A stretch of DNA of 64,000 nucleotides from Roseomonas mucosa ATCC BAA-692 (GCF_000622225.1 NZ_JHWD01000017.1:1-64000), one strand, 5' to 3'; shown: positions 16,399 to 25,378, counted from the stretch's first letter. A program made the numbers and translations. Notes: a model not told the origin generated them from the letters alone.

Positions 16399-17771
16399 GC
16401 GGTCTTCCCGTTGCGGCGCGGAAGGGTCGCCGCCTGCTGCAGCACCCGGTCGATGAAGAGGCTGGCCGCGCCCAGATAGCCAGCCGGATCGGTAAGGGCC
16501 TCGATCTTCTCCCTGTCGAGGCGGGAGGACACCTCCTCCTCCCGCGACAGCGCCTCGGCGAGGGGCACCCCCTCCTTCAGCGCCACGTCGCAGGCATGGT
16601 GGACGGCATGGTGCGCCTGCTCGCGCCCCAGCACGGGGGCGAGGCCCATCATCACCGCCTCGGCCATGATCAGCCCGCCGGTGCTGTCGAGGTTGCGGCG
16701 CATGCGTGCGGCATCCACCGTCATCCCCTCGGCCACCAGCACGGCCTGCTCCAGCGCGCCATGCGTCAGCAGCAGGCTCTGGAAGATCGCCAGCGGCTCG
16801 GCCTGCCAGGGGCCGGTGCCGCGTTCCTGGTCGTGCGGCAGGGCGGCCAGCATCTGCGGCACCAGCGCGCCCACCCCGCGCGCCTGGGCGATCACGTATT
16901 CGCAGGCGATCGGGTTGCGCTTCTGCGGCATGGTGGAGGAGCCGCCACGCCCGGGGGCATGCGGCTCGGCCACCTCGGCCACCTCGGTCTGCATTAACAG
17001 CATGACGTCGGTGGCGAACTTGCTGAGCGAGCCGGTCAGCAGCCCGCACCAGGAGACCAGCTCGGCGAAGCCGTCATGCGCGACATGCCAGGGGATCTCC
17101 GGCTCGGCGAGGTCCAGCTCCCGCGCCAGCCCGGCCAGCACCTCCGCCCCGCGGTCGCCCAGCGAGGCCAGCGTGCCGACCGCGCCGCCGAACTCCACCC
17201 GCAGCACGCGCGGCCGCAGCTCCGCCAAGCGCTCCCGCATCCGCAGCAGGGGCGAGAGCCAGACGGCGCATTTGTAGCCGAAGGTCACCGGCAGGGCATG
17301 CTGGAGATGCGTGCGCCCGGCCATCACCGTGCCGCGATGCTCCTCCGCCCGCGCCGCCAGCGCGGCGCAGACCCGGTCCAGGTCCCGCTCGATGATCGCC
17401 AGCGCGTCGCGGATCACCAGCACCGTGGCGGTGTCGAGGATATCCTGGGTGGTGGCGCCCCAATGGGTCCAGCGCCCGGCTTCCGGCCCGGCGGCCTGGG
17501 AAAGCTGCTTCACCAGCCCCACCACCGGATAACCGGTGTTGCGGGTGGAGATGGCGAGCGCGGTCATGTCGAGCTTTCCCGCCCGCGCCGCCGCGGTGAT
17601 GGCGGGCGCGGCTTCCGCCGGGATCAGGCCCAGCCGGGCCTCGACCCGGGCCAGCGCCGCCTCCACGTCCAGCATGCGCTGCAGCCAGGCGCGGTCGCCC
17701 GCCGCCTCGCGCATCGCCTCGCTGCCATAGAGGGTGCCGAAGACCACGCTGTCGGCGGGGTTGACGCTCAT
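16395..17771 (-). CDS. pcaB: 3-carboxy-cis,cis-muconate cycloisomerase
   Basis: A 458-residue member of the fumarase/aspartase superfamily that cyclises 3-carboxymuconate (from protocatechuate ring opening) to 4-carboxymuconolactone. The superfamily signature GGSSTMPQKRNPIACEYV is clear, and HWGATTQDILDTATVLVIRD and GRTHLQHALPVTFGYKCAVWLSPLLR are typical of PcaB. Extra length at the C-terminus (HHAVHHACDVALKEG, then DPAGYLGAASLFIDRVL) also matches PcaB rather than adenylosuccinate lyase. It sits between the PcaD-PcaC fusion (31-base gap) and pcaI. Confidence 0.93.
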   Translation of the reverse strand: MSVNPADSVVFGTLYGSEAMREAAGDRAWLQRMLDVEAALARVEARLGLIPAEAAPAITAAARAGKLDMTALAISTRNTGYPVVGLVKQLSQAAGPEAGRWTHWGATTQDILDTATVLVIRDALAIIERDLDRVCAALAARAEEHRGTVMAGRTHLQHALPVTFGYKCAVWLSPLLRMRERLAELRPRVLRVEFGGAVGTLASLGDRGAEVLAGLARELDLAEPEIPWHVAHDGFAELVSWCGLLTGSLSKFATDVMLLMQTEVAEVAEPHAPGRGGSSTMPQKRNPIACEYVIAQARGVGALVPQMLAALPHDQERGTGPWQAEPLAIFQSLLLTHGALEQAVLVAEGMTVDAARMRRNLDSTGGLIMAEAVMMGLAPVLGREQAHHAVHHACDVALKEGVPLAEALSREEEVSSRLDREKIEALTDPAGYLGAASLFIDRVLQQAATLPRRNGKTA

Positions 17772-17802
17772 GCCCGGGGCACCCCTTGCGTCGCCGCGCG
17801 GC

Positions 17803-18972
17803 TCATCGCGTCTCCTCCTCCATCTCCTTCAGGGTCTTCTTGGCCAGTTTCAGCGCATGATTGGCCGCCGGCACGCCCGCATAGGCGCCCACCTGCAGCA
17901 GGACCTCCGCGATCTCCTCCGGCGAGACGCCCGTGTTGCGCGTGGCGCGCACATGCAGGACGAACTCGTCCTCCCGTCCCAGCGCCGCCATCATGGCCAG
18001 GGTGAGAAGGGACCGCGTGTGCCGTGGTAGCCCCGGGCGGGTCCAGATGCCACCCCAGACATTGCGGGTGATGTAGTCCTGGAAGGGCTGGTCCAGCGGC
18101 GTCACCGCGGCGCCGGCACGGGCGACATGCGCCTCGCCCAGCACGGCTTTCCGCACCGCCAGCCCGGCAGCATAGGCGTCGCCCGCCGCGACCGGCGCCT
18201 GGGCGGTGAGGAAGTCACGCATCGCCGCGACCACCGCCTCCGGGCGCTCCATGGTCGGGATATGGGCGGTGTCGGGGATCACCTCCAGCCGCGCGCCGGG
18301 GATGGCGTCGCGCAGCGCCTCGGCGCTGGCCAGCGGCGTCGCCTGATCGCCATCGCCCACCAGCACCAGTGCCGGCACGCTCAGGCGGCGGGAGGTCTCG
18401 GTCAGGTCGGCGGCGGCGATGGCCTCGGCGGCGCCGGCATAGCCTTCCGGATCGGTCCGGCGCAGCATGGCGCGCAGCGCATCGGTGCGCGGCTCGCCCA
18501 GTGAGGCCGGCGTCACCCAGCGCGCCACCACCGTTTCCACCAGCGGCTCCATGCCCTCCGCCCGCACCGTGGCGGCGCGGTCGATCCAGCCCTGGGCCGG
18601 GGGGATGGCCAGCGCCGTGTCCACCAGCGTCAGGCTGCGCACCCGCCCCGGTGCCTGGGCGGCGAGCGACTGGGCGATCATGCCACCGATGGAGATGCCG
18701 GCGACATGGGCGCTCTCCACCCCCATCAGATCCAGCAGGCCCAGCATGTCGCGGGCCATGCCCTCGATGCTGTAGGGTCCGGGGGTGACGCCGCTCAGCC
18801 CATGGCCGCGCAGGTCCGGGCGGATGACGCGGTAGCGGTTCGAGAAGGCCTGGGCCGGCTCCTCCCAGATCCCGGCATTCGTGCCCAGCGAGTGGAGCAG
18901 GAACAGGACCTCGCCATTGGCGGGGCCGGAGACCTGCGCCTGAAAGGTGGTGCCATCCAGACGGAGAAACAT
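17803..18972 (-). CDS. pcaL: 3-oxoadipate enol-lactonase fused to 4-carboxymuconolactone decarboxylase
   Basis: Bifunctional enzyme of 389 residues covering two consecutive steps: decarboxylation of 4-carboxymuconolactone and hydrolysis of the enol-lactone to beta-ketoadipate. Residues 1 to about 255 are an alpha/beta hydrolase with Ser94 in the GISIGGM elbow, Asp209 and His237 (DTAHIPTMERPE). Residues about 265-389 are a CMD domain (AGLAVRKAVLGEAHVARA, DYITRNVWGGIWTRPGLP, EFVLHVRATRNTGVSPEEIAEVLLQVGAYAGVPAANHAL). ATG 18972 (MFLRLDGTTF) gives the normal PcaD start. It appears to be the first gene of the pca block. Confidence 0.93.
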   Translation of the reverse strand: MFLRLDGTTFQAQVSGPANGEVLFLLHSLGTNAGIWEEPAQAFSNRYRVIRPDLRGHGLSGVTPGPYSIEGMARDMLGLLDLMGVESAHVAGISIGGMIAQSLAAQAPGRVRSLTLVDTALAIPPAQGWIDRAATVRAEGMEPLVETVVARWVTPASLGEPRTDALRAMLRRTDPEGYAGAAEAIAAADLTETSRRLSVPALVLVGDGDQATPLASAEALRDAIPGARLEVIPDTAHIPTMERPEAVVAAMRDFLTAQAPVAAGDAYAAGLAVRKAVLGEAHVARAGAAVTPLDQPFQDYITRNVWGGIWTRPGLPRHTRSLLTLAMMAALGREDEFVLHVRATRNTGVSPEEIAEVLLQVGAYAGVPAANHALKLAKKTLKEMEEETR

Positions 18973-19084
18973 CGTGAGCCTCCCGAAAACCTGGCCGGGG
19001 CCCGTTTGGGTCCCTGGCTGGAACCTTGACTGGGACAAAGCCGCCCGGTCACGGCTTCGCCCTTTCGCGCCGGCTCCGCAAGTC

Positions 19085-19113
19085 CCGTTTCCGGAAAGAT
19101 TTTCCGGAAACGG
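19085..19113. promoter_or_regulatory. 13-base-arm hairpin or tandem palindrome between aroE and the pca block
   Basis: The arms CCGTTTCCGGAAA and TTTCCGGAAACGG are perfect complements around GAT. It lies 39 bases past the aroE stop and 113 bases before the pcaL start. It lacks a T-run on the minus strand. It could end the aroQ-aroE transcript or, since TTCCGGAA is itself palindromic and present twice, be a regulator site for the pca genes. Confidence 0.45.
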
Positions 19114-19151
19114 ACGCCCCTGCCCTCCCCGGCGCCGGAGGTCCTGGCGGG

Positions 19152-20018
19152 TCAGCCCGTCCTGCCGCCCACCATTTCCGCGAAGTGCCGCAGCATCCGC
19201 TCGGGGTCGGGTTCGCGCCAGGTGAAGAGGCGGAAGGCCTGCACCGCCTGAAAGACCGCCATGCCGCCGCCGCTCAGCGTCCGACAGCCGAGCGCGCGGG
19301 CGGTGCGCAGCAGTTCCGTTTCCAGCGGGAAATAGACGATCTCGGAGACCCAGAGCGCCGGCCGCAGCAGTTCCGCCGGCAGCGGCAGGCCGGGATGCGC
19401 GGCCATGCCTGTGGGCGTGCAGTGGACCAGCCCGTTGGCCGCCGCCATGGCCGCCGGCAGGTCGGCGCAGGCCACCGCCCGGCCCGCACCGAAACGCTCC
19501 GACAGCGAGGCGGCGAGCGCCTGGGCCCGGGCGGGGTCCATGTCCTGGATCGTCAGTTGTCCGACGCCCATGGTCAGCAGCGCATGCGCCACCGCCACCC
19601 CGGCGCCGCCCGCGCCGAGTTGCACCACCCGGTCCAGCGCCACGCCGTCCATGTTGCGGCGAAAGGCCTCGGCATAGCCGGACCAGTCGGTGTTGTGGCC
19701 GATCCGCCGGCCGTCGCGCAGCAGCACGGTGTTCACCGCGCCCAGCGCCGCCGCGTCGGGGGACAGCTCGTCCAACAGCGGGATCACCGCCTGCTTGCAG
19801 GGATGGGTGATGTTGAGCCCGGTGAAGCCCATGCGCCCGGCCGCCTGCAACAGCTCCGGCAGTGCCTCCACGCCCAGGCCGAGGACTTGCAGGTCGATCA
19901 GCTTGTACTGGGAGCGCAGGCCCTGCTCGTCACCCTCCCGCTCATGCATCGCCGGGGTCAGGGAGGCCTGGATGCCGTGGCCGATGAGCCCGCAAAGGAC
20001 CGTCTGGCGCGGCGTCAC
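19152..20018 (-). CDS. Quinate/shikimate dehydrogenase, NAD-type
   Basis: A 288-residue shikimate dehydrogenase family enzyme. Catalytic Lys75 lies in [14 protein letters not shown] and Asp111 in [13 protein letters not shown]. The nucleotide site [17 protein letters not shown] is followed by [14 protein letters not shown]; an Asp (Asp159) at the end of the second strand usually selects NAD over NADP. This, and the [22 protein letters not shown] start, resemble the catabolic quinate/shikimate dehydrogenases of actinobacteria more than biosynthetic AroE. It would oxidise quinate or shikimate. The start is GTG 20018, overlapping the aroQ stop as GTGA. Confidence 0.87.
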   Translation of the reverse strand: MTPRQTVLCGLIGHGIQASLTPAMHEREGDEQGLRSQYKLIDLQVLGLGVEALPELLQAAGRMGFTGLNITHPCKQAVIPLLDELSPDAAALGAVNTVLLRDGRRIGHNTDWSGYAEAFRRNMDGVALDRVVQLGAGGAGVAVAHALLTMGVGQLTIQDMDPARAQALAASLSERFGAGRAVACADLPAAMAAANGLVHCTPTGMAAHPGLPLPAELLRPALWVSEIVYFPLETELLRTARALGCRTLSGGGMAVFQAVQAFRLFTWREPDPERMLRHFAEMVGGRTG

Positions 20019-20461
20019 TTCGCCTCCCCGATCAGGCGGGCGACGCGTTGCAGCGCCAGCGTATAGCCCTGGGTGCCGAAGCCCGCGATCACGCCGCTGG
20101 CTGCCAGCGTCACATAGGAATGGTGCCGGAAGCTCTCGCGCTGATGCACGTTGGAGATGTGCACCTCGATGATCGGCCCCTCGAAGGTCTTCAACGCATC
20201 GAGGATGGCCACCGAGGTATGGGTGAAGGCGGCGGGGTTGATGACGATGCCTGCCGCCACCTCCCGCGCCTCATGGATCCAGTCGATGATCTCGTATTCG
20301 CGGTTGCTCTGGTGGAAGCGGATCTCCAGCCCCAGTTCCGCAGCCGCCCCGCGGCAGTCTCGCTCCACATCGGCCAGGGTCTCATGGCCGTAGATCTGCG
20401 GCTGCCGCTTGCCCAGCAGGTTCAGGTTGGGTCCGTTCAGGACATAGACCAAACGTGTCAC
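20015..20461 (-). CDS. aroQ: 3-dehydroquinate dehydratase, type II
   Basis: A 148-residue type II dehydroquinase interconverting 3-dehydroquinate and 3-dehydroshikimate. The start [19 protein letters not shown] contains the active-site Arg19 and catalytic Tyr24; [33 protein letters not shown] and [17 protein letters not shown] (catalytic His and substrate Arg) are all present. The start codon is GTG. It is coupled to the downstream dehydrogenase and shares direction with the protocatechuate genes, so a catabolic role in quinate use is likely, though it could also serve biosynthesis. Confidence 0.94.
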   Translation of the reverse strand: MTRLVYVLNGPNLNLLGKRQPQIYGHETLADVERDCRGAAAELGLEIRFHQSNREYEIIDWIHEAREVAAGIVINPAAFTHTSVAILDALKTFEGPIIEVHISNVHQRESFRHHSYVTLAASGVIAGFGTQGYTLALQRVARLIGEAK

Positions 20462-20954
20462 CGGGGCACCCTCCCTATCGGATCTCGGGACCCATGGCCG
20501 ATCGGCATTCCGGTCCGGCAGTCCGGCCTGGGACGGCGCTGGATGTGGACTAACCGGTTAATCCAAGTCAACGGGGAATGCTCTCATTTAGATGTCTTCT
20601 TACGCTCACGCGCGCCCCGCGACGATGGGGGGGCGATATGCGTCTGTGTCCGGCCAGCGCCGTTGCGATCCGCCTGGACCGGTGGGGGCAGCGCCACGTC
20701 ACCCGGCAGGGTGCGCAGGAAAGGGGCGGCAGGGGAGCGGCAGGGCGGCTACCGGGGGAAACACCCAGCGCAGGCTGAGCCTCGGCCTCCGGCGCAACTG
20801 GCACGGCAGGCAGTTCGCCAGGGGCCGAACGGCTGCTCATGGCCGCGAGTCAGGCCACCCGCCGGATGGCCGCGAACACGAGGGGGCATCGAAGCATCGA
20901 GGCTTCAGGGGTTTGCGGACGCACGCTCCCGGATGGTGGCTCCGGAGACTCGCT
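20462..20954. other. Intergenic region upstream of aroQ
   Basis: About 490 bases with no credible gene. The part nearest aroQ holds the operator-like palindrome at 20546-20565 and an A+T-richer patch (about 20545-20600) suited to a promoter for the quinate genes. The remainder, beyond about 20620, is GC-rich and shows nothing I can name. Confidence 0.6.
20546..20565. promoter_or_regulatory. LacI-type operator candidate upstream of aroQ
   Basis: TGGACTAACCGGTTAATCCA is a 20-base palindrome with a single mismatched pair and a central CCGG flanked by TAA/TTA, the style of LacI/GalR-family operators. It lies 85 bases upstream of the aroQ start codon. No LacI-family gene is in the window. Confidence 0.5.
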
Positions 20955-21713
20955 CTAACGCCGCAACGTGACGAGGCTGCCATGGACCCAGCCCTCGGGG
21001 CTGGCATCCCCGACCTGGTACCAGCCCCCCGGGGCGGTGCCGAAGATCGTCAGGCTGGTCCCGGCTGGCACCACCCGCAGCACCTGCCCGCCGCCATTCG
21101 GATGCATGCGGAGATTGCCCGGCTGACGCATCGAAAGCGTGCCGGAGGCATCCTGTGCCGCAGAAGCCGCCGGTCCTGCCTGTTGCGCCTGGTCCCTGCC
21201 CGTTCCCTTCGGCATCATCGTCGTGGCCGTCACCTGCGTCACCTGCGGCAGGTTGGCCGGGATCGGCGGCAGGAGTGGCGGAGCGGCCTGCCGCAGGGTC
21301 GGCTTCGGTCCGCCTTCCTCCCGGCAGCGGGAGACGGTCTCGACATAGACCCGCGTCGCCTCGACATCCGACAGGGCGACATGCTGCTCCAGCACTGGAT
21401 CCGCGCCATCGGAATAGGTCAACACTGCCACGAAAGGCACGAAGGCCCCGCTCGCTCCCTTCGCATTGACTTGGCCGCAGACTGCCACCGTGTTCGGCAT
21501 CGCCTGGACATAACTCTGCACCGCACGGAGTTGCGGCTGGCCATAGGAGGCAAGCCCGGCGCGCAAGGCGGCCTCCGTCACCACTTGGGCCTGCGCCAGA
21601 CGGTCGGGCTCGCCGCTACCCTTGGCGTCCTTCTCGTTGCAGGCAGTCAACGCGGCCAGCAGGGCCAGGCCGGTGCAGGCGCGGAGGACTCCCGACCCGA
21701 TGGCGGCTTTCAT
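20955..21713 (-). CDS. SH3-domain lipoprotein
   Basis: A 252-residue exported protein. The N-terminus MKAAIGSGVLRACTGLALL leads to AALTACNEKD, a good lipobox with Cys25 as the lipidated residue. The middle has a conserved-looking stretch (AVCGQVNAKGASGAFVPFVAVL) with Cys residues, then a Pro/Ala-rich linker. The last 60 residues (GNLRMHPNGGGQVLRVVPAGTSLTIFGTAPGGWYQVGD) are a bacterial SH3-like domain, usually for peptidoglycan binding. A longer in-frame start exists 13 codons earlier, but ATG 21713 places the signal peptide correctly. No operon partner. Function unknown beyond a likely cell-envelope role. Confidence 0.75.
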   Translation of the reverse strand: MKAAIGSGVLRACTGLALLAALTACNEKDAKGSGEPDRLAQAQVVTEAALRAGLASYGQPQLRAVQSYVQAMPNTVAVCGQVNAKGASGAFVPFVAVLTYSDGADPVLEQHVALSDVEATRVYVETVSRCREEGGPKPTLRQAAPPLLPPIPANLPQVTQVTATTMMPKGTGRDQAQQAGPAASAAQDASGTLSMRQPGNLRMHPNGGGQVLRVVPAGTSLTIFGTAPGGWYQVGDASPEGWVHGSLVTLRR

Positions 21714-22034
21714 GGCACCCTGTCCTCCTGTCTCGTCGCGGGCCTCTGGCACATGGCACGGCAGAAAGGCAGCCAGGCCGGAACGGCGGCACCACGCCCG
21801 GCAGTCCGGCCACCGGGGGAAGAACGCCTTCGCCGCAACAATGTTTGGAGGGTCCGGGAGAATTTCACAGGCGCGACGCGATCCCCGGCTCGTTTTCCCC
21901 AGGCTGCAGGGACCCGGAAAGCCTGGCGCGGCCGGGAGCGTTCCGGCGGGGCGGCCTTCAGGCTCCCTTCAGGCTCCACGCTCCCGCTGGGCGCCCCCGC
22001 CGGCCGTGCCGAGGAGGCCGCGCGGCGGGTGGCC

Positions 22035-22448
22035 TCAGAGCAGGGCCTTGGCGCGCTGCAGCACCTGATCGCAGAGCTTCTGGCCGAGTTCGCTCTTCAG
22101 GCTGGCGAGGTCGAAGCTCTTGCCCTGCGCGTCCAGCACGCCCTTGGAGCCTTCGACGAAGCCCGGGTTGCCGCTCTGCTTGGCGGTTCCGCCGAGCTTG
22201 CCCAGGAGCTGGTCCTTCACCGAGGCCGCCTCCGCCCCGCCGGTCAGGCGCTGCCGCACGCAGTATTGCATGAGCCCCGCGATGTTGCTGCTGCTGGCGG
22301 CGGCCGGGGACGGCACCGCGATGCTGCCGAGGCTGTTGCCGGCGGCGTTCTTCAGCGTGTCCATCAGCTGCGCCCGCGCGGGGGTGACGGCGGCGGGCGC
22401 GGCGGTCAGCAGGGCCATGACGGCGAGGCCTGTCACGAGATGTCGCAT
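22035..22448 (-). CDS. DUF2501 (YjjA-like) exported protein
   Basis: A 137-residue small secreted protein. The signal peptide is MRHLVTGLAVMALLTAAPAAVTPARAQ with a clear AxA cleavage site. The mature part matches DUF2501: SSSNIAGLMQYCVRQRLTG with one Cys, VKDQLLGKLGG, NPGFVEGSKGVLDAQGKSFDL, and LGQKLCDQVLQRAKALL with a second Cys. The two cysteines probably form a disulfide in the periplasm. The family has no known activity. It stands alone. Confidence 0.85.
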   Translation of the reverse strand: MRHLVTGLAVMALLTAAPAAVTPARAQLMDTLKNAAGNSLGSIAVPSPAAASSSNIAGLMQYCVRQRLTGGAEAASVKDQLLGKLGGTAKQSGNPGFVEGSKGVLDAQGKSFDLASLKSELGQKLCDQVLQRAKALL

Positions 22449-22577
22449 CGGCGTCTCCTTAACCTTCCGGGAGGCGGTGACGGAACACAGGCCGCCCCCC
22501 GGCGCAACCCCGGGCCGGCCACAGGATTTCGTGCGCGGCCGGAAAGGGGGAGGCGCGGGCGGCCTCGCCCGGCACGG

Positions 22578-23678
22578 CTATTTCACCGTCTGCGCCGCGG
22601 TGAAGGCGAAATTGGCGTAGCTGTATTCCGCGACGCGGAACCAGAGGAACTCCTCGTCGCGATACTTGCGGTAGCTTTCCCAGATCCGCTTGAAGCGCTC
22701 GTTGCGGTTGCCGATCTCGTCATAGAGTTCGTTCGCCGCCTTCCAGGCTGCGGTCATGACGTCGCGCGGCCAGGGGCGGAGCTGCGTGCCCGCGCCCACC
22801 AGCCGCCGCAGCGCCTCCGGGTTGCTCTGGTCGTAGCGTGAAAGCATGTCGGTGTTCGCCTCGGCACAGGCGGTTTCCAGCGCCGCGCGGTAATGCGGCG
22901 GCAGCGTGGCCAGGGCGCGCTGGTTGACCAGCAGATGCGTCTGCGCGCAGGGCTCGAAGAAGCCGGGATAGTAGTAGTAGGGCGCGACCCGCGCGAAGCC
23001 GAGCTTCTCGTCGTCATGCGGGCCGACGAATTCCACCGCATCGATCGTGCCGCGTTCCAGCGCCGGGTAGATGTCGCTGGCGGCGAGCTGCGTCGGCACG
23101 GCGCCCATCCTGGCGAACATGTCGCCCGCCAGCCCGGCGATGCGGAACTTCAGCCCCTTCACGTCGTCGAGGCTCTTGATCTCCTTACGGAACCAGCCGC
23201 CCATCTGCGCGCCGGTGTTGCCCATCATGAAGGGCACCGCGTTGTAGTCCTTCAGCAGCTCCTCCATCAGCGCCTGGCCTCCGCCCTGCTGGTACCAGCT
23301 CGTCTGCTGCCGGTCGTTCATGCCGAACGGGACGACGGTGAAGAAGGCGAAGGAGGGGTCCTTGCCGGTGTAGTAGTAGGTGGCGGTGTGGCAGGCCTCG
23401 ACCGTGTTGTTCTGCACGGCATCCAGCGCCTGCAGCCCACCCACGATCTCGCCCGCCGCGAAGAGGCGGATCTGGAACCTGTTGTCGGTGAGCTGCGCCA
23501 CGCGCTTCGTCATCTTCTCGGCGGTGCCGTAGAGGATGTCGGTGGAGCGCGGGAAGGAACTGGTCAGGCGCCAGCGGATCTCCGGCATCGCCTCCGTGCC
23601 GCCGGCGGGGGCCTGGGCGGCGGCGGGCAGGGCGGGCGCGGCCGCCATGGCGGCGGTCAGCAGGGCGCGGCGTTGCAT
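22578..23678 (-). CDS. TRAP transporter substrate-binding protein (DctP family)
   Basis: Periplasmic binding protein of 366 residues. The N-terminus MQRRALLTAAMAAAPALPAAAQA is a Tat- or Sec-type signal. The mature protein shows IRWRLTSSFPRSTDILYGTAEKM, the TRAP arginine-bearing GLKFRIAGLAGDMFARMG, LAASDIYPALERGTIDAVEFVGPHDD and YYYYPGFFEPCAQTHLLVN. This is the branch that includes binding proteins for oxo-acids and chloroaromatic acids. No DctQ or DctM membrane subunit is adjacent, so it is an orphan that must use a transporter encoded elsewhere. Start ATG 23678 gives the signal peptide directly; the longer open frame upstream is an artefact. Confidence 0.9.
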   Translation of the reverse strand: MQRRALLTAAMAAAPALPAAAQAPAGGTEAMPEIRWRLTSSFPRSTDILYGTAEKMTKRVAQLTDNRFQIRLFAAGEIVGGLQALDAVQNNTVEACHTATYYYTGKDPSFAFFTVVPFGMNDRQQTSWYQQGGGQALMEELLKDYNAVPFMMGNTGAQMGGWFRKEIKSLDDVKGLKFRIAGLAGDMFARMGAVPTQLAASDIYPALERGTIDAVEFVGPHDDEKLGFARVAPYYYYPGFFEPCAQTHLLVNQRALATLPPHYRAALETACAEANTDMLSRYDQSNPEALRRLVGAGTQLRPWPRDVMTAAWKAANELYDEIGNRNERFKRIWESYRKYRDEEFLWFRVAEYSYANFAFTAAQTVK

Positions 23679-23885
23679 GGATTCCTCCCGAAACCGGTTC
23701 TTGCCGCAAGAGCAGCAGAGATCGGGCGGAAGCGCCAGGGGTGGGTGAAGGGGTGGGCGGGCACCCGCAAGGCCTGCCCCTGCCAAGGCCCCGGGCCCCC
23801 TGCCCCCTCCACCGATATGCCATAGCCTGCCGGCGATGACGCGAATCGATGCAGCCCTACCTCCTCCCCACGGCCCCGTCCGGCC

Positions 23886-24800
23886 ATGACCATGTGGTTC
23901 GACGCCTTCGTGCCCGCCTTCGGGCTGATCGCACTCGGCATGCTGCTGAAGCGGCGCATGCTGCGCGATGGCGCGGTCTGGGCAGGCATCGAGCGGCTGG
24001 TCTTCTACGTGCTGATGCCCGCGCTGCTGGTGTCCTCGATCTCCGCGGTGGACCTGCGCAGCCTGCCATTCGGCGGCATGGCGGCCAGCATCTGGTTGGC
24101 GCTTCTGCTCGGCACCGCCCTGGCGCTGCTGCTGGCCCGGCTGATGCGGCAGGACCATGCCAGCGCGACCTCGGTGCTGCAGGGAGGGATACGCTTCAAC
24201 AACCTCGTCGCCTTCGCCGTCACTGGCGGTGTCCTGGGGGCGCCCGGCGTGGCGCTGGGTGGGGTGACGACCGGGCTGATCGTGCCCTGCGTGCAGTTCA
24301 TCCTGACCATCGCCTTCGCCATGGGCGGCGAGCGCGGCTGGCCGCGCCCGGCCTCCGTGCTGCGGCAGGTGGCGCTCAACCCGCTGATCCTGGCCTGCCT
24401 GCTGGGCTTCGCCCTGTCCGCCCTCGGCGGCCTGCCGCCGGGGCTGGGGCCGCTGCTGCGCGCGCTGGGCGGTGCCTCGGTGGCGCTGGGCCTGCTCGCC
24501 GTGGGGGCGGCGCTGACCCTGGGGGCGTTGCGGGACCGGCCGCTGCTGCAGAACCTGGTGGCGGCGCAGAAGCTGCTGCTGATGCCGCTCCTCACCCTGG
24601 CGCTGGCGCGGCTCTTCGGCCTCGACGCCCTGGCCGCCTCGGTCGCCGTGCTGTTCATGGCGATGCCGACCGCCACGACAGGCTATGTCATGGCGCGCGC
24701 CATGGGCGGCGATGCCCCGCTCATCGCCGCCATGACCACCGGGCAGCATATCCTGGCGGTGCTGAGCCTGCCCTTCTGGGCCTGGCTGCTGCTGCCCTGA
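23886..24800 (+). CDS. AEC-family (auxin efflux carrier type) permease
   Basis: Inner-membrane transporter of 304 residues with about ten hydrophobic helices. Family features are FGLIALGMLLKRRML near the N-terminus, LVFYVLMPALLVSSIS, RFNNLVAFAVTGGVLG, LNPLILACLLGFALSAL, GGASVALGLLAVGAALTLG, and the C-terminal MAMPTATTGYVMARAMGGDAPLIAAMTTGQHILAV. AEC proteins export or import organic acids such as malate or malonate; the substrate here is unknown. An alternative ATG lies two codons in. Divergent from the TRAP binding protein by 207 bases. Confidence 0.88.
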   Translation: MTMWFDAFVPAFGLIALGMLLKRRMLRDGAVWAGIERLVFYVLMPALLVSSISAVDLRSLPFGGMAASIWLALLLGTALALLLARLMRQDHASATSVLQGGIRFNNLVAFAVTGGVLGAPGVALGGVTTGLIVPCVQFILTIAFAMGGERGWPRPASVLRQVALNPLILACLLGFALSALGGLPPGLGPLLRALGGASVALGLLAVGAALTLGALRDRPLLQNLVAAQKLLLMPLLTLALARLFGLDALAASVAVLFMAMPTATTGYVMARAMGGDAPLIAAMTTGQHILAVLSLPFWAWLLLP

Positions 24801-24848
24801 CCCTTCGAGGGGCTGCTTTTCCCGGCCATTTGGCTTTGTGGTGACCTG

Positions 24849-25155
24849 CCGGGGGAGAGGCGCCGCCTCTCCCGCCGGACCCCCTCTCCGCCGGGGACCG
24901 AAGCCGGCCCCCGGACATGAACTGGCGCTCGTGGTTGCCGTCAGGTTGCCGTTGATCTCCGGGAGCAGGTGGAAAGGCGGGACTCCCAAAAGGAAGAAAG
25001 ACACCGTAACCGCGCTGATGGGGCACCGGCAGTCCGCCGGAGAGCCAGGCTCTCCGGCGCGATCCGGCGGCAGCGAGGACCAACGAATCGGGTCCAGGGT
25101 GCGCAGCGTCCTGGCGGATAGGGGGTCCGGGGGAAAGGCAGCACCTTTCACCCGG
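24849..25155 (+). repeat. Dispersed intergenic element, copy B (near full length)
   Basis: Begins CCGGGGGAGAGGC followed by its complement and GGACCCCCT, and ends with AGGGGGTCCGGGGGAAAGGC followed by a complementary run. The two ends are inverted copies of one another, and each folds on itself. Between them are the block CGGGACTCCC/AAAGGAAGAAAG, the hairpin GCCGGAGAGCC-AGGCTCTCCGGC, CCAACGAATC and GGGTCCAGGG. It lies between the AEC permease and the chorismate mutase gene. Confidence 0.85.
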
Positions 25156-25378
25156 GACGGCGCAACGCCGGGCGCAAGGCGATCCCGCGGAGGCGGCAAC
25201 GGGAAGGGGCGGCCATCCATCCCCTTCTGGTGGGGAACGCGGCTTCCCCTGTGTTGGCGCCAGCGTGATATGCTCCGTCCCGTCCTGCGGGAGGCAGCCC
25301 TGCGAATCCGCCGGGCCGGCGCGAATCCGGTCTGGCCTGGTCTTTCCCTTCGCCTTGGCGCGGGGCAAGGAGGGCATT

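Noticed and set aside
24849-25155. CRISPR-like or tRNA-like structure in the hairpin-rich spacers
   Set aside because: The hairpins belong to a dispersed element with inverted ends. There are no regularly spaced direct repeats and no T-loop or CCA-type sequence.
22578-25220. An 880-codon frame extending the TRAP binding protein
   Set aside because: The signal peptide at 23678 marks the true start. The remainder crosses the AEC gene on the other strand and a repeat copy.
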